Part shown: piece by piece, positions 1-5,560 of the stretch
Position numbering within the stretch: the first letter of the stretch is position 1
Layout: the number at the start of each line of letters is the position of its first letter
From: Candidatus Cloacimonadota bacterium
GTDB taxonomy: Bacteria; Cloacimonadota; Cloacimonadia; Cloacimonadales; Cloacimonadaceae
Assembly (NCBI GenBank): GCA_028683635.1
Contig: JAQUHL010000139.1
Location: 1 to 5,968, forward strand
Reading direction: 5' to 3'
Length of the DNA stretch: 5,968 nt
Program-made: the position numbers and the translations under genes
The notes under the pieces: model-generated
What the model was told of the DNA's origin: nothing
What the model saw: only the letters and a program-made list of their open reading frames with translations
Databases searched by the model: none

Positions 1-1
1 A

Positions 2-514
2 AAAACAGTGGATAATTGGCTGTCTTTGCTTCACACCAGCTATATCACTTTTACCATGCAACCCTGGTTTTCTAACCTTGGTAAGCGCCTGATAAAGAGG
101 CCGAAGCTCTATTTCTATGATACCGGGCTCGCCTGCAACCTGATAGGGATCCGTAACCCAAGTGATCTGCGAACTCATCCTCTGCGGGGTAATTTGTTCG
201 AAACCATGATCATTGGAGAAGTCCTCAAGTTCTTCCACAATCGTGGCATTCGTCCCCCACTTTACTATTACCGTGAAGCCAGCGGATTGGAGATCGATCT
301 GTTAATTATGGCAGGAAATCAGATGATCCCAGTGGAGATAAAATCTGCCGGCATGGTTAACCCAGCCTTTTATAAGTCACTAAATACATTCCTTAAGCTT
401 TACGGAGGTGAAGAGGCATGGCTGGTATATGGTGGGAAGGATAGCTGGAAAAACGGTCTGATCTCGATTCTATCTCCCTTCGAACTCACAAACAGGCTTG
501 AAATACTATTCTGA
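2..514 (+). CDS. DUF4143-containing ATP-binding protein, C-terminal part (5' end outside window)
   Basis: This is the C-terminal part of a P-loop ATPase of the ATP-binding/DUF4143 family. The frame is open to the window edge. A GTG at 8 could be read as a start, but the preceding codons (K-T) and the text TVDNWLSLL fit the interior of the family, so I treat the gene as 5'-truncated by the window. The N-terminal AAA ATPase domain would lie upstream. Counting from the GTG, the conserved KRPKLYFYDTGLACNLIGI block is at 30-48 and GNLFETMIIGEVLKFF at 61-76. A PD-(D/E)XK-like nuclease signature follows, with EID at 95-97 and PVEIKS at 108-113 (Asp97, Glu110, Lys112). Family members are common in anaerobes and archaea, often in many copies. 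Their physiological role is poorly known, and any nuclease activity is inferred from the fold signature. The gene converges on the Nudix gene. Confidence 0.85.
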   Translation, partial: KTVDNWLSLLHTSYITFTMQPWFSNLGKRLIKRPKLYFYDTGLACNLIGIRNPSDLRTHPLRGNLFETMIIGEVLKFFHNRGIRPPLYYYREASGLEIDLLIMAGNQMIPVEIKSAGMVNPAFYKSLNTFLKLYGGEEAWLVYGGKDSWKNGLISILSPFELTNRLEILF

Positions 515-580
515 GGTAAGCTTGATCGTCCTTTAGAACCACGTCCTCCCAAGTTTATGAATCGACATAACTCCACGGGT

Positions 581-612
581 GTGGGGCACCGCCCCACTCA
601 TTGAGGGCGGTG
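581..612. repeat. GC-rich inverted repeat with two alternative hairpins, possible bidirectional terminator
   Basis: The sequence can fold in two mutually exclusive ways. GTGGGGC (581-587) pairs perfectly with GCCCCAC (591-597) around a 3-nt loop. Alternatively CACCGCCC (587-594) pairs perfectly with GGGCGGTG (605-612) around a 10-nt loop. It lies between two convergent genes, where a terminator serving both strands is expected. However, neither strand has a U-tract directly after the stem; the only T-run on the minus strand lies before the hairpin, just after the Nudix stop. It could equally be a dispersed palindromic repeat of this genome. The structure is certain and the function is not. 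Confidence 0.45.
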
Positions 613-648
613 GGTTGGGCTTGGATTATGTCATTTCAAAAAAACACC

Positions 649-1170
649 CTATAAATCAGTCTCTTTTCTGATGAACTCCCGATGCGAGGCAAAAGCAATG
701 GGAGGGAGCTGTTCCAAGGGAAAGAACCTGGCTTCCAGCGCATCATCACCTGCCATCAGAGTGCCGCCTGTTGCTTCGATTCTGAACCCGATATTCAGGA
801 TTTTCTCATATAGTGGGCTGCTTCCATAGTGCCAACCGATACAATACTTGATCCTGCCCTGTAGCCCTGTTTCTTCGATTAGCTCTTCCAGAGCATTCTC
901 CTCAGGGCTGAGATACACTTCCATGTAGCCACTGGGCAGAGCCCATTCACCTGCCTTTGGTTCAAACCTGCGTTTGATGAGAAGCAGTTCGTGCAGATCG
1001 TTTAGGAGCACGATTGCCACCGCCGGAACGGGATTCTTGTAATAGATCCAATGGCAGGCCGGACACTGGGGACGATATTTGCCCTCCCGGTCGGTTTTAA
1101 TCTCGAGTTTGTGACCGCAACGTAAACAGAAATTCACATCCTGATATGAGTTTTGCTTCGATTTATTCAT
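649..1170 (-). CDS. Zinc-ribbon Nudix hydrolase, last gene of the thiamine operon
   Basis: The protein has 173 residues. An N-terminal zinc ribbon uses Cys15-x2-Cys18 and Cys36-x2-Cys39, followed by the YYKNPVPAVAIVLL entry strand at 43-56 typical of Nudix proteins with this ribbon. The Nudix box spans 81-103. The metal-binding Glu96, Glu99 and Glu100 and the ETGL end are present. The Glu of the GX5E part is replaced by Leu87, and the Arg of REUXEE by Glu95. Nudix enzymes split nucleoside diphosphates linked to another moiety, such as ADP-ribose, NADH or FAD. The gene lies 63 nt after thiD on the same strand with no obvious promoter between, so co-transcription is likely. The context suggests hydrolysis of the Thi4 product ADP-thiazole, or of a thiamine/HMP pyrophosphate as described for E. 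coli NudJ; both are inferences. No clear Shine-Dalgarno precedes the ATG at 1170, and an in-frame stop lies at 1201-1203, so the start is only modestly supported. Confidence 0.85.
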   Translation of the reverse strand: MNKSKQNSYQDVNFCLRCGHKLEIKTDREGKYRPQCPACHWIYYKNPVPAVAIVLLNDLHELLLIKRRFEPKAGEWALPSGYMEVYLSPEENALEELIEETGLQGRIKYCIGWHYGSSPLYEKILNIGFRIEATGGTLMAGDDALEARFFPLEQLPPIAFASHREFIRKETDL

Positions 1171-1233
1171 GAGGACAGGATTTGGGATGCGTTCATTTAG
1201 TCAAATCAAACGATCCCTGAGTTCTGGCAGGTA

Positions 1234-1989
1234 TCAGATCCTGATGCCGTTTTGCTCATTGAAGAAGTTCACAACCCATTCCGTGGCAAGCTGATAGGCC
1301 TCAAACGCAGGATTGTTCAGCGCTAAAAAGCAGGTGAATGCCATCGCCAGGGCGCATCCTGTGCCCCGGGCAAAGGCCCAGTCCTGCCGTGGGTGCTGCA
1401 GGGTTACCACTTTTCCATGATCTGCAAAAAGGTCTTCCACCCCGTCCTGCTCGCCATGACCTCCCTTTACCAATAGCCGGGTTCCAGCCATTCGGGAGTA
1501 TTCTGCTGCCAGTTGCCGGATTTCTGGGTCCGACTCAGGACTTTTTGCTGCCAGGGCATATAGTTCCGGAAGGTTGGGGCAGGTGAAATCCGTACTCATT
1601 ACCAGTATCCGCAAAGATGCCAGGGCTTCTTCATCCAGAAAGGCTTTGCCCCGGCTGGGGTTGATCACCGGATCAAGCACCACGAGATAGCCTCTGGCTA
1701 AGGTGAGTTCCTGCACCAGGGCATCGATCTGTTCAGCATTGCACAGAGCACCGATCTTCAGATGGCGCAGGGAGGCATCATGCAAAACTTTACGCAGGTT
1801 CCGGACGAACATATCAGGAGCAATGGGGTGGATCTGCTCCACCCCTTTTTCCTTATCCTGGATAGTAACTGCTCCGATGCAGGTTTGCAGCCTGAATCCA
1901 AGCCTGGAGGCCACCACGATATCCTGGTTGATACCGGCGCATCCGCTGCTATCGATGGAGCCAACGACTGCAATCCCGCCTCTAAGCAT
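1234..1989 (-). CDS. thiD: Hydroxymethylpyrimidine / phosphomethylpyrimidine kinase
   Basis: This is a ribokinase-fold kinase of 251 residues that phosphorylates HMP and HMP-P to HMP-PP, the pyrimidine substrate of ThiE. Visible motifs are the N-terminal glycine motif GSIDSSGCAGINQD (10-23), a Gln at 44 in the position that contacts the HMP hydroxymethyl group in E. coli ThiD, KIGAL (78-82), LDPV (105-108), CPNLPEL (137-143, usually TPNL.E), VKGGHG (174-179) and the anion-hole motif ARGTGCALAMA (207-217). I chose the ATG at 1989 rather than the in-frame start at 2031. It gives the usual family length and N-terminus, has AAGGA 8 nt upstream, and overlaps the thiC stop by only 8 nt (ATGCTTAG). 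The longer form would add 14 residues encoded inside thiC. The sequence is somewhat divergent for the family (SSGCAG where SGGAG is usual), but the genomic position makes the assignment firm. Confidence 0.92.
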   Translation of the reverse strand: MLRGGIAVVGSIDSSGCAGINQDIVVASRLGFRLQTCIGAVTIQDKEKGVEQIHPIAPDMFVRNLRKVLHDASLRHLKIGALCNAEQIDALVQELTLARGYLVVLDPVINPSRGKAFLDEEALASLRILVMSTDFTCPNLPELYALAAKSPESDPEIRQLAAEYSRMAGTRLLVKGGHGEQDGVEDLFADHGKVVTLQHPRQDWAFARGTGCALAMAFTCFLALNNPAFEAYQLATEWVVNFFNEQNGIRI

Positions 1990-3262
1990 CTTCTGCTTCC
2001 TTATCAGTTTTAATGGCACAGAGCTTGCCACACATGCTGCATTGATCGCTCAAATCGCTCGAAGTTTCATTTTTCCTCTGCCTGGCCAGTTCCGGATCAA
2101 CGCTATTTTCAAAGACGGTCTCCCAATCCATCTTTCTTCTGGCCCGGGCGACCTTGTCGTCACGATCCCGGGCTTGCGGATAGTCCTTGGAAAGATCGGC
2201 AATATGTGCAGCAATCCTGGAAGCGATAATACCTTGTTTGGCGTCCTCAGGGCTGGGCAGACAAAGATGCTCGGAAGGAGTAACATAGCAGAGAAAATCC
2301 GCTCCTGCAGATGCAGCCAGGGCACCTCCGATGGCTCCTGTGATATGGTCATATCCTCCTGCAATATCGGTGGGAAGAGGTCCCAGCACATAGAAAGGAG
2401 CATTGTGGCAGATCCTCTTTTCCAATTGCACATTGGCAACGATGTCATTAAAGGGCACGTGTCCCGGCCCCTCGACCATGACCTGTACCCCCCGTTCCCG
2501 GGCTCGCCTCACAAGTTCACCCAATACAAGCAGTTCAGATATTTGCGTGGCATCGGTTGCGTCGCTGATTGCTCCAGGACGGAATCCGTCACCCAGGCTG
2601 AGGCAAACATCGTGCCTGGCGCAAATATCCAGCAGTCTGTCATACTGAGCATAGAGGGGATTTTCTTCTCCCGTGCGCAGCATCCAGCGCTTGAGCAGTG
2701 AACCTCCCCGGCTGACGATGCCCAGAATCCGTTCTTGCTTTGCATGTGCCGCAACACTCCATTTGGTGATCCCGGCATGCACGGTCATGAAATCCACTCC
2801 CTGCCTGGCCTGGCTTTCAATTTCACCAAAGAGCATTTCCGGATCGAAGTGTGTGATATCGAGATTACTGCGTTCGAGTTTGGTGGCAACGGCATAGATG
2901 GGAACCGTTCCCAGGATGAGAGAACTTTGCTTCAGCATCATTAGTCTGATCTCGTCCAGATCCCCACCGGTGGAGAGATCCATCACGCTGTCCGCTCCAT
3001 ACTTTTCGCATAGTTTCAGCTTGGCAAATTCCTCTTCCGGATAGCAGGATAGATTGGAGGTTCCGATATTGGCATTGACCTTGGTGCGCATTTTGCTGCC
3101 GATGGCCAGAGCTTTTGCCCGGCGGTTAAGGTTATGGGGAATGACCACCTCACCCCTGGCAACCAGTTCCAGAAGCTGGCGTTCATCTATCTTTTCCTCC
3201 TGGGCACAGGCCTTCAGTTCAGGACTGAGTATGCCGTTTTGGGCTTGTTGTAACTGAGTCAT
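1982..3262 (-). CDS. thiC: Phosphomethylpyrimidine synthase ThiC (short form)
   Basis: This radical-SAM enzyme rearranges 5-aminoimidazole ribotide to HMP-P in the cytosol. At 426 residues it is the short form, lacking the N-terminal extension of the roughly 600-residue proteobacterial and Bacillus enzymes. Conserved blocks appear in order: KVNANIGTS (61-69), DLSTGGD (95-101), TVPIYA (119-124), TVHAG (160-164), SRGGS (184-188), SLGDGFRPG (222-230), VEGPGHVP (263-270), GPLPTDIAGGYDHITGAIGG (294-313) and YVTPSEHL (326-333). The C-terminal cluster motif is Cys408-x2-Cys411-x3-Cys415. This is one residue tighter than the CX2CX4C of E. coli ThiC, and I believe it is a property of part of the short clade. 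The ATG overlaps the thiE stop (ATGA, 3259-3262) and is preceded by a strong GGAGGTG site inside the thiE 3' end, which implies translational coupling and high expression. The oxygen-sensitive cluster fits an anaerobe. Confidence 0.97.
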   Translation of the reverse strand: MTQLQQAQNGILSPELKACAQEEKIDERQLLELVARGEVVIPHNLNRRAKALAIGSKMRTKVNANIGTSNLSCYPEEEFAKLKLCEKYGADSVMDLSTGGDLDEIRLMMLKQSSLILGTVPIYAVATKLERSNLDITHFDPEMLFGEIESQARQGVDFMTVHAGITKWSVAAHAKQERILGIVSRGGSLLKRWMLRTGEENPLYAQYDRLLDICARHDVCLSLGDGFRPGAISDATDATQISELLVLGELVRRARERGVQVMVEGPGHVPFNDIVANVQLEKRICHNAPFYVLGPLPTDIAGGYDHITGAIGGALAASAGADFLCYVTPSEHLCLPSPEDAKQGIIASRIAAHIADLSKDYPQARDRDDKVARARRKMDWETVFENSVDPELARQRKNETSSDLSDQCSMCGKLCAIKTDKEAEDA

Positions 3263-3906
3263 TTGTTCACCTCCATTAGCTGTTGTTTGGTCGTGTTAAT
3301 TCTCTGCCTTAGTTCGGATTCGGTCCTGGCCTGGCCAAATTGCCGGATCATGCAGACGTTTCTGGCACCAGTGGAAAGAACCTCAGGCAGGTTGTGGGAA
3401 AATATCCCTCCGATGGCTACCACCGGAAGGGTGTCGTTCTTCAGGACTTTCCGTAAATTTTCTGATCCCACGGGAGGATCGGGTATAGCTTTGGCCACCG
3501 TTGGATATATCGGCCCAAAGCTCATATAGGATATTCCCCAGGGATTAATTGCTGCATCATTTTGGGCTTGCTGCGCTTGTTCGAGGCTGTGGGTGGAAAT
3601 CCCTACCAAGCAACTCTTAGGAAGCAGTTTACGAGCCTCCTGCCAGGATAGGTCATCCGGCCCGAAATGCACTCCATCAGCTCCGGATAAGAGGCAGATA
3701 TCTATCCTTTCATTGATTATAAACCTGGTTTTGCTTCCTCTGGTCTGCTCTGCCAGGGTCGAAGCAAGCAAGAGCAACTCCCTGTCTCCCATCCTTTTGT
3801 CGCGTAGCTGCAGCATTGGCACCTCAGCTTCGACGCAGATGCGGGTAAACTCCTGATATCCCAGCTCAGGAGCTGTCATAACGATATACAGGCCAAAATC
3901 TTCCAT
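3259..3906 (-). CDS. thiE: Thiamine phosphate synthase
   Basis: This TIM-barrel enzyme of 215 residues couples HMP-PP with thiazole phosphate (or its carboxylate) to give thiamine monophosphate and pyrophosphate. The family blocks are all present: LQLRDK (32-37), FIINERIDICLLSGADGVHF (62-81) with GPDD (82-85), GISTHSLEQA (102-111), the loop FGPIYPTVAK (130-139) with the phosphate-binding Thr136 and Lys139, and VVAIGGI (162-168). The last matches the C-terminal phosphate-binding glycine loop. The length is normal. The ATG follows the thi4 stop after a single base (TAA G ATG), and a GGGGG run 8 nt upstream can serve as ribosome binding site, so thi4 and thiE are tightly coupled. Two TenI-like features could confuse the call, but the PT..K loop and the operon favour true ThiE. 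Confidence 0.94.
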   Translation of the reverse strand: MEDFGLYIVMTAPELGYQEFTRICVEAEVPMLQLRDKRMGDRELLLLASTLAEQTRGSKTRFIINERIDICLLSGADGVHFGPDDLSWQEARKLLPKSCLVGISTHSLEQAQQAQNDAAINPWGISYMSFGPIYPTVAKAIPDPPVGSENLRKVLKNDTLPVVAIGGIFSHNLPEVLSTGARNVCMIRQFGQARTESELRQRINTTKQQLMEVNK

Positions 3907-3907
3907 C

Positions 3908-4684
3908 TTATTTACCCCCTGCCAGTTCGGCCGTGATCAGCCTGGCGGCCTTCATCCCGGAAAGCAGCATACCGCCAAAGATGGGACCCATCCGGTTGCT
4001 TCCGCTCACTCCACAGGCCGCCATTCCGCAGATATATAAACCGGGATAAATCCTGCCTGTAAATTGCACGCAGGCTCTTTCTCCGGCTTCTGCATTCATC
4101 GAGCGTTCACTTCGATTACCCATCTCAGGATAGAGTAACTCCACCGGATTTTTGCGGGTGAGAACGCCAACCACTTCAGAGGGATGACCGGTGGCGTCGA
4201 GAACGACCTGAGAAGTCAGCGATAGCGGATCCACGTGCATACCCAGCCTTTGCACCGGGTTCCAGTTTATTACCACGCCGGATACGTAATTCTCCTTTAC
4301 CACTACATCTTCCATACAAACTCCGTTGAAGATGGCGACCCCGGCATGCGAGGCATGATAGATGAGTGAGGAAGTCGCTTCAACTGCATCGACAGTATAG
4401 AGTCCGTCTCCGCATTCCAGATAAGAGATCCCGTATTTTTCCAGGATGAAAAGGGCTTCGGATTGGATGACGATGGTATTGAAGAGCATGGCTCCACCCC
4501 ACATTCCCCCTCCGGGAGCCAGTTTACTTTCGATCAGACAGGTTTTGAGGTTGGCCTGTGCCAGTTCTGAGGCACAGAGCAGTCCCGAGGGACCTCCGCC
4601 AACGATGATAACGTCATTTTTCAGGTGTTCCTGTAGTTTGTGAAACCATCCTTTGGTGATGGCTGAGGAGATTTGGTACTCCAT
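3908..4684 (-). CDS. thi4: Thi4-family thiazole synthase, predicted sulfide-dependent
   Basis: The protein has 258 residues and the Thi4 fold with an FAD/NAD-type Rossmann motif DVIIVGGGPSGLLCA (24-38), ESKLAPGGGMWGGAMLF (52-68), DATGH (163-167), SMNAEAGER (195-203) and the C-terminal GSNRMGPIFGGMLLSGMKAA. Thi4 builds the ADP-thiazole carboxylate from NAD and glycine plus a sulfur atom. In yeast and plant enzymes an internal Cys donates the sulfur in a single-turnover reaction (Cys205 in QCCMDP). Here the aligned residue is His150 in GMHVDP, as in archaeal sulfide-dependent enzymes, so catalytic turnover with free sulfide is predicted. It is the first gene after the riboswitch. The start at 4684 has AGGGGA 6 nt upstream. 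It is sometimes annotated as ribose-1,5-bisphosphate isomerase in archaea, but the thi operon and TPP riboswitch argue for thiazole synthesis. Confidence 0.95.
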   Translation of the reverse strand: MEYQISSAITKGWFHKLQEHLKNDVIIVGGGPSGLLCASELAQANLKTCLIESKLAPGGGMWGGAMLFNTIVIQSEALFILEKYGISYLECGDGLYTVDAVEATSSLIYHASHAGVAIFNGVCMEDVVVKENYVSGVVINWNPVQRLGMHVDPLSLTSQVVLDATGHPSEVVGVLTRKNPVELLYPEMGNRSERSMNAEAGERACVQFTGRIYPGLYICGMAACGVSGSNRMGPIFGGMLLSGMKAARLITAELAGGK

Positions 4685-4688
4685 AATA

Positions 4689-4696
4689 TTCCCCTT
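4689..4696 (-). promoter_or_regulatory. thi4 ribosome binding site, possibly masked by an upstream C-run
   Basis: The minus strand reads AAGGGGAA about 6 nt before the thi4 ATG. A CCCCC run lies upstream (plus-strand G-run 4710-4714), separated by about 15 nt, and can pair with this GGGG in a small hairpin. No poly-U transcription terminator is seen between riboswitch and gene, so control by hiding the ribosome binding site is the more likely mode. Confidence 0.5.
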
Positions 4697-4759
4697 TTCT
4701 GCTTATTTAGGGGGATTACTTGAGTTTGTACCTTCGAGGTAGAAGCGATCTTTCGAGTG

Positions 4760-4853
4760 GGAGCTTTTCTTCCTATCGCCAGTATTACCCGGATCAGGTT
4801 CGAAGGGTATAATCTCAGCCGAAGTGATACTTCAGCACCCCTGTAATGGCTCC
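4760..4853 (-). promoter_or_regulatory. TPP riboswitch (THI box)
   Basis: The minus strand carries the conserved thi-box aptamer. ACAGGGGTGC starts at 4844. A perfect P3 hairpin follows (GAAGT-ATC-ACTTC, 4821-4833), then GGCTGAGA (4813-4820). ACCC and GGGT (4805-4808 with 4787-4790) close around the AACCTGATCC segment, and GGTAATACTGGCGATAGGAAG forms the 3' side. GGAGC at 4849-4853 can pair with GCTCC at 4760-4764 as an outer closing stem. The family consensus ends GCGTAGGGA; here it reads GCGATAGGA, a small deviation. TPP binding should lower expression of the downstream thi genes. The aptamer ends about 75 nt before the thi4 ATG, leaving room for an expression platform. Confidence 0.96.
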
Positions 4854-4904
4854 ACAAAAAATGATGGGCAGGGCACGTCAACCAGAAAATGTTCAAATAA
4901 GTGC

Positions 4905-4932
4905 TTGCTGGAATAGCCATCTGCCTTATGTT
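4905..4932 (+). promoter_or_regulatory. Candidate sigma70-like promoter for the TfoX-domain gene
   Basis: TTGCTG (4905-4910) and TATGTT (4927-4932) are separated by 16 nt and sit about 30 nt before the ATG at 4964. Both hexamers are imperfect, so this is only a suggestion from sequence. Confidence 0.25.
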
Positions 4933-4963
4933 TTCTGTATAAAGAAGATACAAGGATATTATC

Positions 4964-5290
4964 ATGGCCTCCAAACCCGAGACAATTGCCTTCATACTCG
5001 GTAAAATCGCCACCGCCGGAACCACCCGTAGCATCAGGATGTTTGGCGAATATGGCATCTACTGCGATGAAAAGATGGTAGCATTGGTCTGTGACGACCA
5101 GTTATTCATCAAACCAAGTACCGCTGGCCGGGCTTATTTCCCGGAAGTGGAAGGCGCAGCCCCTTATCCCGGAGCCAGGGATTGGTTCCTCATACCCGAG
5201 GACTATTGGGAGGATGAAATCTGGCTTACTGAACTGGTAAGGATCACCTCCCGGGAAGTGCCTTATCCCAAAAAGAAGAAGAAAAAATAA
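4964..5290 (+). CDS. TfoX/Sxy N-terminal domain protein, stand-alone
   Basis: This small cytosolic protein of 108 residues consists essentially of the TfoX N-terminal domain alone. The signature is RMFGEYGIYCDEKMVALVCD (25-44) followed by DQLFIKP (45-51) and an aromatic C-terminal half (YPGARDWFLIPEDYW). The C-terminal TfoX domain found in the gammaproteobacterial competence regulator Sxy is absent, so a role in competence should not be assumed. Single-domain homologues are widespread and of unknown function. The start has AAGGA 7 nt upstream (4952-4956). The protein ends in six consecutive lysines encoded by an A/G-rich run (5270-5287). It is divergent from the thi operon and shares the 4860-4960 control region with it, but no functional link is evident. 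Confidence 0.85.
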   Translation: MASKPETIAFILGKIATAGTTRSIRMFGEYGIYCDEKMVALVCDDQLFIKPSTAGRAYFPEVEGAAPYPGARDWFLIPEDYWEDEIWLTELVRITSREVPYPKKKKKK

Positions 5291-5300
5291 TCCCCCTATT

Positions 5301-5558
5301 TTGGGGCTCTTGCCCATTGCCCTACTCAGCCTGGGAGTCTGGCTTGGCTCTCGTCAGGCTTTACCTGGAGGAAGCCTCCTCTTCACCCTGCCAGCCACGC
5401 TCCTCTATATCCTCTTCATCTTACTCAGAGACAGACAAATCCTCCGTCATTCCCGGCTCCGACCGGGAATCCAGAGCACTCATCCCCCCACCTCAAAACA
5501 CCCATCATTCCCGGCTCCGACAGGGAATCCAGGGATCCACCCCTCCCTTCCTGTTTGA
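5301..5558 (+). CDS. Hypothetical small membrane protein or membrane-protein fragment
   Basis: This frame is open from 5241 to the TGA at 5556-5558. The earliest start codon is a TTG at 5301, giving 85 residues. The first half looks protein-like, with two hydrophobic stretches (LLPIALLSLGVWLG at about 3-16 and LLFTLPATLLYILFILL at about 26-42) followed by the basic LRDRQILRHSR. The second half is low-complexity, Pro/Ser-rich and runs through the two 28-nt hairpin repeats, so it is probably not a genuine protein tail. No Shine-Dalgarno is visible before the TTG. The frame is +1 relative to the TfoX gene and overlaps its end. It may be a small translated membrane peptide, a decayed gene, or a frameshifted extension of the TfoX protein. 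I do not recognise a family. Confidence 0.3.
   Translation: MGLLPIALLSLGVWLGSRQALPGGSLLFTLPATLLYILFILLRDRQILRHSRLRPGIQSTHPPTSKHPSFPAPTGNPGIHPSLPV
5447..5474. repeat. 28-nt hairpin repeat, copy 1
   Basis: This copy reads TCATTCCCGG, CTCCGA, CCGGGAATCCAG. The arms ATTCCCGG (5449-5456) and CCGGGAAT (5463-5470) pair perfectly around a 6-nt loop. A second copy with one mismatch starts 58 nt downstream. Short ATTCCCG/CGGGAAT foldbacks of this style occur as dispersed repeats in many bacteria. Confidence 0.8.
5505..5532. repeat. 28-nt hairpin repeat, copy 2
   Basis: This copy is identical to copy 1 at 27 of 28 positions. The single change (ACCGGG to ACAGGG) shortens the perfect stem to ATTCCC/GGGAAT plus one terminal mismatch. 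Both copies are in the same orientation. Confidence 0.8.
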
Positions 5559-5560
5559 AG

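Noticed and set aside
1990..2031. Extended thiD start 14 codons upstream
   Set aside because: It would overlap thiC by 50 nt and add a basic, non-conserved tail. The ATG at 1989 has AAGGA at good spacing and fits the family N-terminus.
1703..2701. A 332-codon plus-strand open frame opposite thiC and thiD
   Set aside because: It lies antisense to two well-conserved thiamine genes, shows no domain-like text, and is explained as a shadow of their codon usage.
4854..4900. Promoter for the thi operon upstream of the riboswitch on the minus strand
   Set aside because: TTGAAC and TTGACG boxes are present on the minus strand, but neither has a recognisable -10 at 16-18 nt. A promoter must exist nearby but I cannot place it.
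5291..5310. CCCC/GGGG hairpin after the TfoX gene as a terminator
   Set aside because: The stem is only 4 bp and is followed by CTCTTG rather than a U-run, so it is not supportable.
5447..5532. CRISPR-like array
   Set aside because: There are only two copies, the 30-nt gap between them has no further repeats, and no cas genes are present; a dispersed hairpin repeat explains it better.
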